From Lentibacillus kapialis (GTDB taxonomy: Bacteria > Bacillota > Bacilli > Bacillales > Amphibacillaceae), in contig NZ_BMNQ01000025.1 in assembly GCF_014646635.1 (NCBI RefSeq), positions 1 through 44,405 on the forward strand: a stretch of DNA of 44,405 nt, read 5' to 3'. Both the position numbers and the translations under genes were made by a program. Positions 7,831 to 16,889 of the stretch are shown piece by piece (the stretch's first letter is position 1; the number at the start of each line of letters is the position of its first letter). The notes below the pieces were generated by a model. It saw only the letters and a program-made list of their open reading frames with translations, was not told the origin of the DNA and did not search any database.

Positions 7831-8943
7831 ATGAACCCAATTAAACAGATAAAGTTAAGAAAATTAAACATGCACTTGAAGCATTCATTTACGACAAGTT
7901 TTGGCACGATGCAGGATAAAGATTTTTTTATCGCAGAAGCAATCGATGGTGAGGGAAACCGCGGATTCGGAGAGTCAGTAGCCTTTTCCTATCCGTGGTA
8001 CAGTGAAGAAACGGTCGGAACTAACTGGCATGTCATGAGGGATTTCCTGATTCCGGTTTTGCAGGACAATGCGATTTCCCACCCTGACGATGTGTCTGCT
8101 CTCTTTGAGCCAATCAAGCGGAATAATATGGCGAAATCAACGTTGGAAGGCGCCGTATGGGATCTTTATGCGAAACAAAATAATCAGACGCTCGCGAGTG
8201 CATTAGGCGGCGAAAAGGAAGCAATCGATGTGGGCATCAGCATTGGGATTCAACCGTCTGTTGAGGCGCTTCTGGATAAAGTGGCTTATTTCGTAAATGA
8301 CGGATATAAGCGGATTAAAATCAAAATCAAACCGGGTTGGGATGTCGATGTGCTGCAAAGTGTTCGACAGCATTTTCCGAAGATACCAATAATGGCGGAT
8401 GCCAATTCTGCGTATACATTACATGACATGGAACATTTGAAGCAACTTGATGCTTTAAATTTGATGATGATTGAACAGCCACTTGCGCATGATGACATCA
8501 TTGATCATGCGACATTGCAGGCTAATATGCAGACGCCGATCTGCCTGGATGAAAGCATTCATTCGCTTGAAGATACACGAAAAGCAGTGGAACTGGGAAG
8601 CTGCAAGATCATCAACATTAAAATTGGACGTGTTGGCGGACTTTCGGAAGCCAAGCGGATTCATGATTATTGCCGGAACAATGGCATCGATGTATGGTGT
8701 GGAGGTATGCTGGAAGCTGGGGTTGGACGAGCGCATAACATTGCGCTGACGACTTTGCCGGGCTTTACATTGCCGGGAGATACGGCCGGATCGTTGCTAT
8801 ACTGGGAAAAAGATATTATTACACCAGTAGTGAATGTGGAAGACGGCATGATTCGGGTGCCGGATCAGCCTGGCATCGGTTATGCGATCGATGAAGAAGC
8901 GTTGGAGCAGTTTACGGTGGATGTCCATACGTTTCATGTCTAA
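7831..8943 (+). CDS. N-succinylamino-acid racemase / o-succinylbenzoate synthase family enzyme
   Basis: 370 residues, enolase superfamily, MLE subgroup. The catalytic set is complete: KIKIKPG with K163 and K165, metal ligands D190 (MADANSAY), E215 (MIEQPL) and D240 (CLDES), and the opposite base K264 (NIKIGRVGG). Sequence alone does not separate NSAR from OSBS. There are no other menaquinone genes nearby, and the adjoining acyltransferase and amidohydrolase favour racemisation of N-acylamino acids. The ribosome binding site is GAGAGGGAG, 11 bases before the ATG. It is the last gene of the four-gene operon. Confidence 0.87.
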   Translation: MNPIKQIKLRKLNMHLKHSFTTSFGTMQDKDFFIAEAIDGEGNRGFGESVAFSYPWYSEETVGTNWHVMRDFLIPVLQDNAISHPDDVSALFEPIKRNNMAKSTLEGAVWDLYAKQNNQTLASALGGEKEAIDVGISIGIQPSVEALLDKVAYFVNDGYKRIKIKIKPGWDVDVLQSVRQHFPKIPIMADANSAYTLHDMEHLKQLDALNLMMIEQPLAHDDIIDHATLQANMQTPICLDESIHSLEDTRKAVELGSCKIINIKIGRVGGLSEAKRIHDYCRNNGIDVWCGGMLEAGVGRAHNIALTTLPGFTLPGDTAGSLLYWEKDIITPVVNVEDGMIRVPDQPGIGYAIDEEALEQFTVDVHTFHV

Positions 8944-9086
8944 GCGAGGGCAATGAAAAAGTGGCGATTCACATGCGTGATTCTACCAATGTCGTTATTC
9001 GGCGGAAAAACATCACCTGCGAACCGTCCTTGCTAAGGGGGGGGAGGTGATTTTCTTTTCAGTTAATTATCTAAATATTGTTATAA

Positions 9087-9307
9087 TAGTGCGTGTTCAA
9101 AAAGGAGAATAAAAAGGACCAAGAAGTTCGAGGCGGCGCAGTTTCGAGCAGCGAAAGGGTATGCCTTTAGATACATGAGTACAAGTAATGCTGCCCTGAA
9201 TCCGCTTCGCACACAGGAAAAGTGTTTTTCTTTTCCAAGGAGCGGAGAAACAAGCCAACGAAGAAATTCGAAGTGTCATGTTTACCGGACTTTTTGAACA
9301 ACCTCTA
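9087..9307 (-). mobile_element. MITE-like element, copy 2 (221 bp, inverted)
   Basis: Reverse-oriented partner of the 4370-4589 copy. It runs from TAGTGCGTGTTCAAAAAG to CTTTTTGAACAACCTCTA and is flanked by ATAA on both sides (9083-9086 and 9308-9311), which fits a 4-bp target duplication. The right-hand ATAA overlaps the AAGGAG ribosome binding site of the next gene, so the element inserted immediately in front of that site and now forms most of the leader. Confidence 0.85.
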
Positions 9308-9323
9308 ATAAGGAGTTTATTAC

Positions 9324-10403
9324 ATGAAAAAAAGTTTGCAAATTGCGGGCGCTTATATTGGGTTGTTAGTCGGAGCAGGCTTTGCGTCGGGTCAAGAGAT
9401 CATGCAGTTTTTCACGAGCTTTGGCTGGATGAGTTTAATTGGGACCGGCGTTGCTACTGTATTATTTGCATTTTTGGGAATGCAGATTACGCAGATTGGC
9501 TCACGGCTGCAAACCACTTCTCATAAAGAAGTCATTTATCACATTTGCGGTAAGTACGTTGGAACAATCATTGATTATCTGGTTACGTTTTTCCTGTTTG
9601 GCGTGGCATCCGTTATGATTGCAGGAAGCGGGTCTATTTTTCAGCAACAAATTGGTATTTCTCCAATGATTGGTGCATTCATCCTAACATTATTGGTAAT
9701 ACTCACACTTTGTCTGAATGTAAAAAAGGTGATTTCGATTATTAGTATGATTACGCCGCTGCTACTCCTGTTGATTTTTGTAATCGCCATTTATTCTATT
9801 ATAACGAATCAAACCGGACTGGCTAAACTTGACAGTACCATCTCGCAACATCCATCCGCTGCGCCTAATTGGCTGATCGGCGGTATGTTGTATGTCTCGT
9901 ATAATATTGCTGCAGGTATATCCATGCTTGCGATCATAGGCGGCACGGTGAAAAATAAAAAGGTGGCGAGCTTCGGTGGTTTATTAGGCGGCTTGGGACT
10001 GGGACTTCTACTCTTTTTAATTAATTTGGGGCTATTTATGAATGCTGGTGTCATTGAAGGAGCTGAAATGCCGACATTGCTTCTGGCTTCCAATTTATCA
10101 CCCGTGCTAGGTTTCTTGATGACAATTGCTCTGTTGGGAATGGTTTACAATACGGCAGTTGGCATGTTATATGCTTTCACAGCTCGTTTTGTCCAGCCGG
10201 GAACCCCACGTTTTAAGGGAAGTGTTATCGTGGTCAGCGTTCTGTCATTCTGTGCCAGTTTTGTTGGCTTTACTGAACTGGTTGGTTCGGTTTATCCGAT
10301 TACAGGCTATTTAGGTTTTATACTGATTGTAGCTATATTTATTGCCTGGCTTTGGGGACGTAAGAAAGATAGCAAGAATGCAGTTACGATCTCGAAAATT
10401 TAA
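9324..10403 (+). CDS. ykvI: YkvI family integral membrane protein (putative transporter)
   Basis: 359 residues with about ten hydrophobic segments. It begins KKSLQIAGAYIGLLVGAGFA, an APC-fold-like first helix with a GAGFASGQE unwound motif, and ends with a basic tail (GRKKDSKNA). B. subtilis YkvI and relatives have this architecture. The substrate is not established. Its place directly after the amino-acid racemase operon could mean it moves an amino acid, but a MITE separates the two, so this is weak inference. AAGGAG lies 8 bases before the ATG. Confidence 0.8.
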   Translation: MKKSLQIAGAYIGLLVGAGFASGQEIMQFFTSFGWMSLIGTGVATVLFAFLGMQITQIGSRLQTTSHKEVIYHICGKYVGTIIDYLVTFFLFGVASVMIAGSGSIFQQQIGISPMIGAFILTLLVILTLCLNVKKVISIISMITPLLLLLIFVIAIYSIITNQTGLAKLDSTISQHPSAAPNWLIGGMLYVSYNIAAGISMLAIIGGTVKNKKVASFGGLLGGLGLGLLLFLINLGLFMNAGVIEGAEMPTLLLASNLSPVLGFLMTIALLGMVYNTAVGMLYAFTARFVQPGTPRFKGSVIVVSVLSFCASFVGFTELVGSVYPITGYLGFILIVAIFIAWLWGRKKDSKNAVTISKI

Positions 10404-10485
10404 GGATTCTTAGTGTTCAGTTGCAGGAACGACTCGAAATTTTCTTGAATGTTGATTGGTGAAGAGAGTTAAAAAGTGCAGTACT

Positions 10486-10516
10486 GTACACCACCCTATT
10501 TTATAGGGTGGTGTAC
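10486..10516. terminator. Perfect 14-bp hairpin after ykvI
   Basis: GTACACCACCCTAT and its exact complement are separated by three T residues. There is no long T-run after it (TTGTGG follows), so termination efficiency is uncertain, but it is the only hairpin between ykvI and the next gene. Confidence 0.6.
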
Positions 10517-10518
10517 TT

Positions 10519-10747
10519 GTGGCCTCTTTGTACTTCAAGGTTAGGAAAACTCGGCAGGGTACGGCCCAGCCCTTTTCTTTCTAGCCATGTTAGGGAAAGT
10601 CCGACAATTTATAGCCCTGTCCATGTATGTTTGTAATATGCCGCACTTTGCACAGTTGAATCTTGTCCTGGGAGCGCCCCAGCCCAGGTCCACGTTTCCA
10701 AGAAGTAAACGGAAGAAAGGATCCGCTTAACCTAAGTTATTTATACC
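10519..10747. other. Gene-free stretch with possible repeat relics
   Basis: No convincing frame. TTAGGAAAACTCGGCA (10551-10566) resembles the reverse complement of the end of the hairpin-leader repeat, but the rest does not align, so it is at most a relic. Confidence 0.5.
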
Positions 10748-10930
10748 TAACGGATCCTCATTCCGCTAAATGGGCATAAATCACTCTTTTTAGTGCTGCA
10801 ATGAATCCTCATTCCGCTATTTGGGTGAAAACAGGGCAAAACTAAGACGAAAAGAGGAAATAGCGGAATGAGGATCCGCTGATATGGTGAAAAAGCTCTA
10901 ATCGATACAAATAACGGAATGAGGATCCGT
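10748..10930. repeat. Nested inverted repeats built on CCTCATTCCGCTA
   Basis: Four copies of one motif are arranged as two nested inverted pairs. The inner pair 10805-10822 / 10858-10875 matches over 18 bp. The outer pair 10750-10765 / 10915-10930 (ACGGATCCTCATTCCG) matches over 16 bp. A fifth, diverged copy (ATAACGGAATCAGAATC) is near 11003. A longer match to the inner left arm appears at the end of the window (44367-44405). There is no reading frame. Confidence 0.85.
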
Positions 10931-11060
10931 CGATGTTGGAATTCCGGACAGAACGGCTCCCCGCCCTGCTATTCGAGTGAAACGTGAGCGAAAAAAGAGA
11001 ATAACGGAATCAGAATCTTTAATAGAACTGCACATTACTTTGGCCATACATATCTCCCAG

Positions 11061-11089
11061 TTGAACTTTACGTTAACGTCAATGATAAT
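11061..11089 (+). promoter_or_regulatory. Promoter with MerR-type operator
   Basis: TTGAAC at 11061-11066 and GATAAT at 11084-11089 are 17 bp apart. The spacer contains the perfect palindrome ACGTTAACGT (11070-11079) inside TTTACGTTAACGTCAA. A palindrome between -35 and -10 is where MerR-family proteins bind, and the ACGT-rich form resembles sites described for LiuR-type regulators of acyl-CoA degradation. It lies 34 bases upstream of the MerR gene, so autoregulation is likely. Confidence 0.7.
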
Positions 11090-11122
11090 ATAATTATTAG
11101 AAAATTAAATAAGGTGATTTTT

Positions 11123-11521
11123 ATGGATGAACATGTGGTGTATACCATTTCAGAGCTTGCCACACAATTTGGGATTACGACGAGAACCATTCGGTACTAC
11201 GAAGAGATTGGTTTGCTTCAGCCGGAGCGCAGTGAAGGGGATCAGCGTCTGTTTTCAAAAAAAGAATGCGTTCGTTTGCGTTTGATTCGTCGTGGAAAAA
11301 AGTATGGATTTAACCTGACTGAAATCCGGGAAATGATTCAACTGTTTGATCACGATCCATCCGGTACGTCCCAACTGAAGAAGACGATGGCTTATGGTGA
11401 GGGTAAAATAAAGGAGGTGACAGCTCAAATCAATGATTTAATACTGCTTCGTTCGGAAATGGAGGACTTGATGAAAGATTTTCAAAAGAAATTAAACGCA
11501 TTGGAGCGTGATAAAGAGTGA
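11123..11521 (+). CDS. MerR-family transcriptional regulator of an acyl-CoA operon
   Basis: 132 residues. The N-terminal winged HTH of the MerR family is clear (YTISELATQFGITTRTIRYY at about 7-26, then EEIGLLQPERS), followed by a C-terminal coiled-coil dimer helix (about 85-130) without a metal-binding cysteine set. The ATG at 11123 follows AAGGTG by 6 bases, and a GTG nine bases earlier is less likely. The gene overlaps the acyl-CoA synthetase start by four bases, so it heads a three-gene operon. An acyl-CoA or related inducer is plausible by analogy with LiuR but not shown. Confidence 0.85.
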   Translation: MDEHVVYTISELATQFGITTRTIRYYEEIGLLQPERSEGDQRLFSKKECVRLRLIRRGKKYGFNLTEIREMIQLFDHDPSGTSQLKKTMAYGEGKIKEVTAQINDLILLRSEMEDLMKDFQKKLNALERDKE

Positions 11522-13038
11522 ATATATCCAGGCTGCTTGCTCACCAAGCAAGTAAAAATCCGAATCACGAGGGGATTGTAACAGATTCTGACCGGATTAC
11601 GTATGCACAATGGAATCGTTTTGTTAATCAACTGGCAGACAGTTTTCAGAAACGCGGTGTTAGAAAAGGCGATAAGGTCGTTCTGCATATGCCAAACACA
11701 AAGGAATTTTTATATACGTATTTTGCTGTTCACCGGTTGGGTGCGATTATTGTTCCGATTAACGCAAAACTTGTGCAACGGGAAATCATGTATATATTGA
11801 AACAATGTGATGCGAAAGTGTTCGTGACCCACGATGCAGTATTTGAACAGGTGAGAAATCTGCCGCAGGAGGCGCATCTGGTTTATATAAAAACAGGAAA
11901 GGAGCAGGAAGATTGGTATTCGTTTGAAACGTTGCTTGAGGAGGGGTCGCCTGATGACATACCATGTAATTTAACGGAAGGGGACGAAGCTTCGATATTA
12001 TATACGTCCGGTACAACAGGCAATCCGAAAGGGGTTGTGTTTACGAACCGGAATATTTTGACGGTCGCTACGATGATCTGCATCGAAATGACGATGAAGC
12101 CAGAAAGCAGGATTCTTCATATGATGCCGTTAAGTCATTCGGCGCCATTGCATTTATTTCTGATTGCAGGCACTTATGTCGGAGCCACGCATGTTCTTGC
12201 ATCGACGTTTTCTACGGAAGGATTGCTTGAAAAAGTGGATAAAGAAAAAACAACGCATTTTTTCGGTGCGCCTGTAGCCTATCTGACCACAGCTAAACAT
12301 CCCGATATTGCGCAGTATGATTTAACATCGATGGCCTATTGGGTTTATGGTGGGGCTCCTTTATCACAGCATGATGTTCGTTTTGTGAAAGATGCATTTG
12401 CCACCGACCGGTTAATGTGTGTATATGGACCAACTGAAGCCGGACCGAATGGGACGTTGTTAACGTTTGATGCACAAGATACAAAAGCCGGGAGCATAGG
12501 GAAACGCAGTGCCCTTCAATGTGAAATCAAGGTAGTAGATGAGTCTGGTTCAGAAGTTAAAACGGGGGAAGTTGGCGAAATTATTTTACGCGGTGAAGGC
12601 AATATGAAGGGCTATTATAAAGAAGAAGAGAAGACAAAAGCGGTGCTTAAGAATAATTGGTTTTATACAGGTGATATGGCACAGCGGGATGAGGACGGTT
12701 ACTATTGGATGATAGACCGGAAAAAAGATATGATCATATCCGGCGGTGTCAATATTTATCCAAAAGAAATCGAAAATGTATTAAGCGCCCACCCTAAAAT
12801 TGCTGAAGTGGCCGTCGTCGGTGTTCCACATCCTGATTGGGGAGAAACAGTCAAAGCATTTGTTGTTCTTGAAGAGGACACAGATAATGTGGAGGCCATG
12901 TGCCGTGATTTTTTGGAAGGCAAGATAGCTCATTATAAAGTGCCGAAGTTATACGAAAAAATGGAAGCGCTACCAAGGAATGTGACAGGGAAATTGTTAA
13001 AGAATCAGTTGCGTGAACATAGGTCTGAAACACGCTAA
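11518..13038 (+). CDS. Acyl-CoA synthetase (AMP-forming, fatty-acid/carboxylate CoA ligase)
   Basis: 506 residues of the ANL superfamily. The P-loop motif is ILYTSGTTGNPKG (near 160), then YGPTEAGPNGTLL (near 300), GDMAQRDEDGYYWMIDRKKD (near 382) and the C-terminal lysine motif NVTGKLLK (near 493). It activates a carboxylic acid with ATP and CoA. The substrate chain length cannot be read from sequence. It begins with GTG overlapping the regulator stop (GTGA), with GGAG about 11 bases upstream. Together with the following dehydrogenase it forms the first two steps of a beta-oxidation-like route. Confidence 0.88.
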   Translation: MNISRLLAHQASKNPNHEGIVTDSDRITYAQWNRFVNQLADSFQKRGVRKGDKVVLHMPNTKEFLYTYFAVHRLGAIIVPINAKLVQREIMYILKQCDAKVFVTHDAVFEQVRNLPQEAHLVYIKTGKEQEDWYSFETLLEEGSPDDIPCNLTEGDEASILYTSGTTGNPKGVVFTNRNILTVATMICIEMTMKPESRILHMMPLSHSAPLHLFLIAGTYVGATHVLASTFSTEGLLEKVDKEKTTHFFGAPVAYLTTAKHPDIAQYDLTSMAYWVYGGAPLSQHDVRFVKDAFATDRLMCVYGPTEAGPNGTLLTFDAQDTKAGSIGKRSALQCEIKVVDESGSEVKTGEVGEIILRGEGNMKGYYKEEEKTKAVLKNNWFYTGDMAQRDEDGYYWMIDRKKDMIISGGVNIYPKEIENVLSAHPKIAEVAVVGVPHPDWGETVKAFVVLEEDTDNVEAMCRDFLEGKIAHYKVPKLYEKMEALPRNVTGKLLKNQLREHRSETR

Positions 13039-13050
13039 TGGAGGGTGACA

Positions 13051-14735
13051 TGATGGATAACTTTTACACGGAAGACCAAAACCTGCAAAGAATAATCGAA
13101 GAACGTCTATCTCCGGAATTTTTCAAGTGGGCAGATAAGGAACTGAGCGATTTTGGGGCATTGTGTGCTGGTGACATCGACAGGCGGGCCGTTCATACAG
13201 ACCGCGAAGGCCAGCCTCAACTGATTCGCTATGACAAAATGGGCAATGACGTGTCGCACGTATGGCTTAATGAAGGCTACCAGAAAACCGTACAGGAAAC
13301 CTATAATACCGGCATCGTGGGTTATGTTCATAAAAATATTCCAGAGCTTGGGCATAAGGGCAATTACGTTTATTCATATGCACAAAATTACTTGTTGGCG
13401 CATGCGGAGCCAGGGTTTGATTGTCCGGTTGCACTCACGATGGCCACGGCCTATTTGATTGATCATTATGCTTCTGAATCATTAAAGGAAACATTTCTGC
13501 CGCATGTTCTGGCAACAGGCGATGTCGACCTATATGAAGGCGCAACTTTTTTAACTGAACGCCAGGGAGGTTCTGACGTTGGCGCTAATGACGTAGAGGC
13601 GGTAAATGAAGGGGAATACTACCGGATTTACGGTGAGAAATATTTTGCCAGTAATGCAGGTGCCTGTGGTGTTGCGATGGTATTGGCACGTTTGGATGGT
13701 GCGCCGGAAGGGACAAAGGGTTTGAGCTTATTTCTTGTTCCATGGGAAGAAAACAGGGCTGACAACCGGCTTCGGATCCGTCGGTTAAAGGATAAATTAG
13801 GTGTCCGGGCGGTTCCCTCAGCGGAAATTGAATTGACAGGGGCGAAAGGCTATTTAGTCGGGGAAGAAAATCAAGGCTTTTATTATATGATCGAAGCTTT
13901 GAATCTGTCACGTGTTTCCAATGCTATCTCTTCTTTGGGGATTATGCGTCGTGCTTATGTAGAGGCTAGGGATTATGCAAAATCCCGTGAATCATTTGGC
14001 AATACGTTAATCCATTATCCAATGATTCAGGAAACATTAAGCATTCTCGCAGCCAAACAAGAAATTGAAATGAATGCCGTATTTGACATGATAACGTTAA
14101 TGGATAAAGTCATGGGGACCGGTTTAAAGGCAGAAGCATCCGACAAAGAACGCATTTTATTCCGGCTTTATGTTGCAATATTAAAAGTGGAAACAGCTAA
14201 ACAAGCCATTCATTTTTCGCATGAAGCCATTGAGATGCATGGCGGGAATGGGTATATCGAGGATTTCGTCACACCGCGGTTATTACGGGATGCACAGGTA
14301 TTAACCGTTTGGGAAGGAACCGAAAATATACTCGCCCTGGAAGTATTGCGGCTGATTAAAAAGCATAAAGTCGAACAAATTTTTGCAGAGGAAATGAGAG
14401 GCCGATTGTCAGCAGTACAAGCGCAAGCAGGGGGTGAAAAAGAAAGTTCTGCGAATGTGACGTCATGGGCAGAATTTATGGAATCTAGAATAAGCGATTT
14501 AATCGAAAGAATAGAAGCTGTCAGAACATTGTCTGAGGATAAACAAACCTATTATGGCAAAAAGATAGCTAAGCAATTCACAGATATATTAGAGAGTGTC
14601 ACCGCAGTCGAAGCCTTTACTAAGAACAATAAGCGGCAACAGGCGATCTCAGACGTATTTCTTCATCATCTATGGAACGAAGATGAATTTCAGGAGAATC
14701 CAGTGGTGTTAAAACACTTTGATATCATAGTCTAG
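13051..14735 (+). CDS. Acyl-CoA dehydrogenase, AidB-like large subfamily
   Basis: About 561 residues, longer than ordinary acyl-CoA dehydrogenases (about 380) and close to AidB (about 540). Recognisable parts are TERQGGSDV (near 175), RIRRLKDKLGVRAVPSAE (near 247), a FAD-domain stretch RESFGNTLIHYPMIQE, and MHGGNGYIEDFVTPRLLRDA followed by VWEGTENI (near 395-430). ATG at 13051 is preferred because GGAGGG lies just before it; an earlier ATG at 13038 overlaps the previous stop and lacks a site. A repeat element abuts the 3' end and the TAG stop falls inside its terminal CTAGG. The role is probably oxidation of the acyl-CoA made by the preceding gene, not necessarily alkylation response. Confidence 0.85.
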
Positions 14736-14867
14736 GTTTTTCGGGACAAAAGTGGCTATATTAAGGAATTAGTTAGAACATATAACCTGCTAAGGAAATA
14801 TACTTCGCTAATCTTAGCATTGTTCGTCTTTCGAGCTGATCATTTTAGTTATATCCAAGACGACTAG
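14732..14867 (+). mobile_element. MITE-like element, short form (about 136 bp)
   Basis: It starts CTAGGTTTTTCGGGACAAAA and ends TTTAGTTATATCC, then AAGACGACTAG. The termini and the inner AGGAAATATACTTCGCT match the longer copy at 22305-22545, so this is an internally shortened member of the same family. It supplies the stop codon of the upstream dehydrogenase gene. Confidence 0.65.
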
Positions 14868-14940
14868 GTGGCTGTCCTTCGCATATTTAACATGATACAG
14901 GCAATGTGGTTTGCTCGGGAGATCGCAACATGGATAAATG

Positions 14941-14989
14941 AGTCCCTCATCCGGTCATGTATGACCGTGATGAGGGACTGGTTTTTTTA
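14941..14989 (+). terminator. Strong intrinsic terminator of the acyl-CoA operon
   Basis: AGTCCCTCATC pairs with GATGAGGGACT, and inside it CGGTCAT pairs with ATGACCG around a short loop. A run of seven T residues follows (14982-14988). Confidence 0.9.
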
Positions 14990-15101
14990 ACTTTGACGGG
15001 ATGTATTTTACTCATCCGGGACAATTTCGTCCCACTTCGTCAAATAAAACGTGCTATCTTGTTTCAGATAACATCAATGGCGTCAACTTTATTATTATTA
15101 T

Positions 15102-16553
15102 TTATCCTTGGGTCATGTTCAACACGGTGACTTTTTCACGAGTCATCGATTCAATGCCCTTGCGAATGCCTTGTACCCCAACCCCTGAACTTTTGACGCC
15201 GAGGAAAGGAAAATGATCAGGACCGCGCTCGGTTTTACCGTTAACTTGAACGGATCCGACTTCCAATTCATGACCGATCTGGATCGCCTGTTCCATATTT
15301 TTTGTAAAAATGCTTGCCTGAAGACCGTATTCCGATTCGTTGGCAATGCTGATCGCCTCATCAACGTTCTTCACGCGAAGCACCGGAATCACTGGTCCGA
15401 ACGGTTCCTCCCAGGCAATCTTCATATCCGTGGTGACGCCATCAAGCAGTGTCGGATAGATTAAGTTGCCTTCACGGTGATTTCCGCTTACAACGTTGGC
15501 TCCTTTTTCAATCGCATTGTCAATTAATCCCGTTACATAATCGGCAGCTTTACTGCTGATCAGTGGCGTGACATCGGCATTATCTTCAGGCGCACCGATT
15601 TTTAAGCTATCCATCTTGTCTTTAATGTTTGCAACAAGCGCGTCTGCCTTTTCATCCTGGACAAGGACACGTTTAATCGCTGTGCAGCGTTGACCGGAGT
15701 ACGAGTATCCACCGCTGACGATATCGGCCGCTGCTTTATCCAGGTCAGCGTCTTCAAGCACAATGGCCGGGTCTTTGCCACCCAGTTCAAGAATGACGGG
15801 AACCATTGCTGCCTTTTGAGAAATGGACTTGCCGGTTTCTGAACCGCCTGTAAAATTAATCAGATCGATCTGAGGGTGTGTGATTAAGTGGTCACCGATT
15901 TCCGATCCTTTTCCTGTCACAAGATTGACAAGCCCAGATGGAAGTCCCGCCATGTCGAGGGCTTTAATCATGAGTGTGCCGCTGAGGGCTCCTTGTGTCG
16001 CAGGCTTGAAAACGACCGCATTTCCGCCGATCAAAGCCGGGGCAATTTTCGCTGCCGCCAAATTGACTGGATAATTAAACGGCGAAATGGCGAGAACGAC
16101 GCCGACAGGGTTCCGGTTCACCAGTGCAAACTTATTGGCACTCCCTGAGTTGAAGCTGCCGCCGTTAATCAATTCACCGTGCAGTCTTTTCCCTTCTTCA
16201 GCTGTATATGTGATAAAATCGGCTGTTCGGACGACTTCTTTTTCTGCTGAAGCAAATCCTTTTCCGACTTCCTTCATAATCGTCTCTGCGATCTCATCCT
16301 TCATCAGGAGCAGTTCATCCGCCCAGGCATAAAGCAGTTGCGCACGTTCAGCGAAGGATTTCCGGGCCCAATTCTTTTGGGCGTCTTTCGCCCCTGTCAC
16401 AGCAGCATTCACTTCACTTTCGGTCATCGCCTGCACGCCCGGGGTTTCAGCGCCGGATGGCGATTCAATCTCAATCGTCCTTTCCGACGTGCTGTCTTTC
16501 CACTCTCCGTTTAACAAAAATGGGTATGCATTGATGACTTCTACCTTGTTCAT
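15102..16553 (-). CDS. gapN: NADP-dependent non-phosphorylating glyceraldehyde-3-phosphate dehydrogenase
   Basis: 483 residues, closely resembling streptococcal GapN throughout. Landmarks are VLAISPFNYPVNLA (cofactor domain), INFTGGSETGK, the catalytic Glu in LELGGKD, the catalytic Cys in SYSGQRCTAIKR, and WEEPFGPVIPV. It oxidises glyceraldehyde 3-phosphate directly to 3-phosphoglycerate and yields NADPH, bypassing an ATP-making step. The ATG at 16553 is chosen because AAAGGA lies 8 bases upstream; an upstream in-frame ATG at 16571 is inside the ribosome binding region. It is a single gene with a cre-like box in front, consistent with carbon catabolite control. Confidence 0.92.
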   Translation of the reverse strand: MNKVEVINAYPFLLNGEWKDSTSERTIEIESPSGAETPGVQAMTESEVNAAVTGAKDAQKNWARKSFAERAQLLYAWADELLLMKDEIAETIMKEVGKGFASAEKEVVRTADFITYTAEEGKRLHGELINGGSFNSGSANKFALVNRNPVGVVLAISPFNYPVNLAAAKIAPALIGGNAVVFKPATQGALSGTLMIKALDMAGLPSGLVNLVTGKGSEIGDHLITHPQIDLINFTGGSETGKSISQKAAMVPVILELGGKDPAIVLEDADLDKAAADIVSGGYSYSGQRCTAIKRVLVQDEKADALVANIKDKMDSLKIGAPEDNADVTPLISSKAADYVTGLIDNAIEKGANVVSGNHREGNLIYPTLLDGVTTDMKIAWEEPFGPVIPVLRVKNVDEAISIANESEYGLQASIFTKNMEQAIQIGHELEVGSVQVNGKTERGPDHFPFLGVKSSGVGVQGIRKGIESMTREKVTVLNMTQG

Positions 16554-16610
16554 CGCACCAATCCTTTCCAATTTATTTTAACCTAAAAGGTATGTCTATT
16601 AGCATACGTT

Positions 16611-16624
16611 AGAAAGCGCTACCA
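16611..16624. promoter_or_regulatory. CcpA cre-like box upstream of gapN
   Basis: AGAAAGCGCTACCA has the full AAAGCGCT centre and one mismatch to the relaxed cre consensus. On the minus strand it overlaps a possible -35 (TTGGTA), so CcpA would repress gapN when preferred sugars are present. This is a sequence match only. Confidence 0.5.
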
Positions 16625-16675
16625 AATCAACAGAAAAATTAAAAATAAATGAATTTTTTAAAAATGGGGATTCTG

Positions 16676-16715
16676 GTGCCTGTCACTTCCCGGATTTTGT
16701 CACATTATGTCGAAT
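16676..16715. repeat. Short dispersed repeat, copy 2
   Basis: GTGCCTGTCACTTCCCGG, then ATTTTGTCACATTATGTC, then GAAT. It matches 941-980. Confidence 0.75.
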
Positions 16716-16734
16716 GACTTTTTATTGAGACATT

Positions 16735-16772
16735 GATAAAAAACCCCCTTTAAAAAGTAATTTGAGGGGGTT
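16735..16772 (-). terminator. Intrinsic terminator of the small toxin gene
   Basis: Read on the minus strand, AACCCCCT pairs with AGGGGGTT and six T residues follow. It begins about 25 bases past the stop of the 30-codon gene at 16797-16889. Confidence 0.75.
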
Positions 16773-16796
16773 AAGCCTTAACGGATTGAATAACAA

Positions 16797-16889
16797 CTAT
16801 TTATTTTTTCTTTTATGAACATAAGATAGTATAGCCACGATTAAAGAAATGATTGAGATTGACACCATCAGGATGTGGTAAGTTGTCAT
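16797..16889 (-). CDS. Putative holin-like small toxin (type I toxin-antitoxin)
   Basis: A 30-residue peptide. It begins MTTYHILMVSISIISL, continues as one hydrophobic helix (about residues 6-22) and ends with a basic tail HKRKNK. This is the plan of the Firmicutes holin-like toxins (TxpA/BsrG/Fst-like group, Hol_Tox). GGGAGGT lies 7 bases before the ATG, and a strong terminator follows the stop, so it has all the parts of a gene despite its size. In this family translation is blocked by an antisense RNA from the opposite strand. No separate promoter for such an RNA could be fixed by eye. Expected location is the cell membrane. Confidence 0.7.
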   Translation of the reverse strand: MTTYHILMVSISIISLIVAILSYVHKRKNK

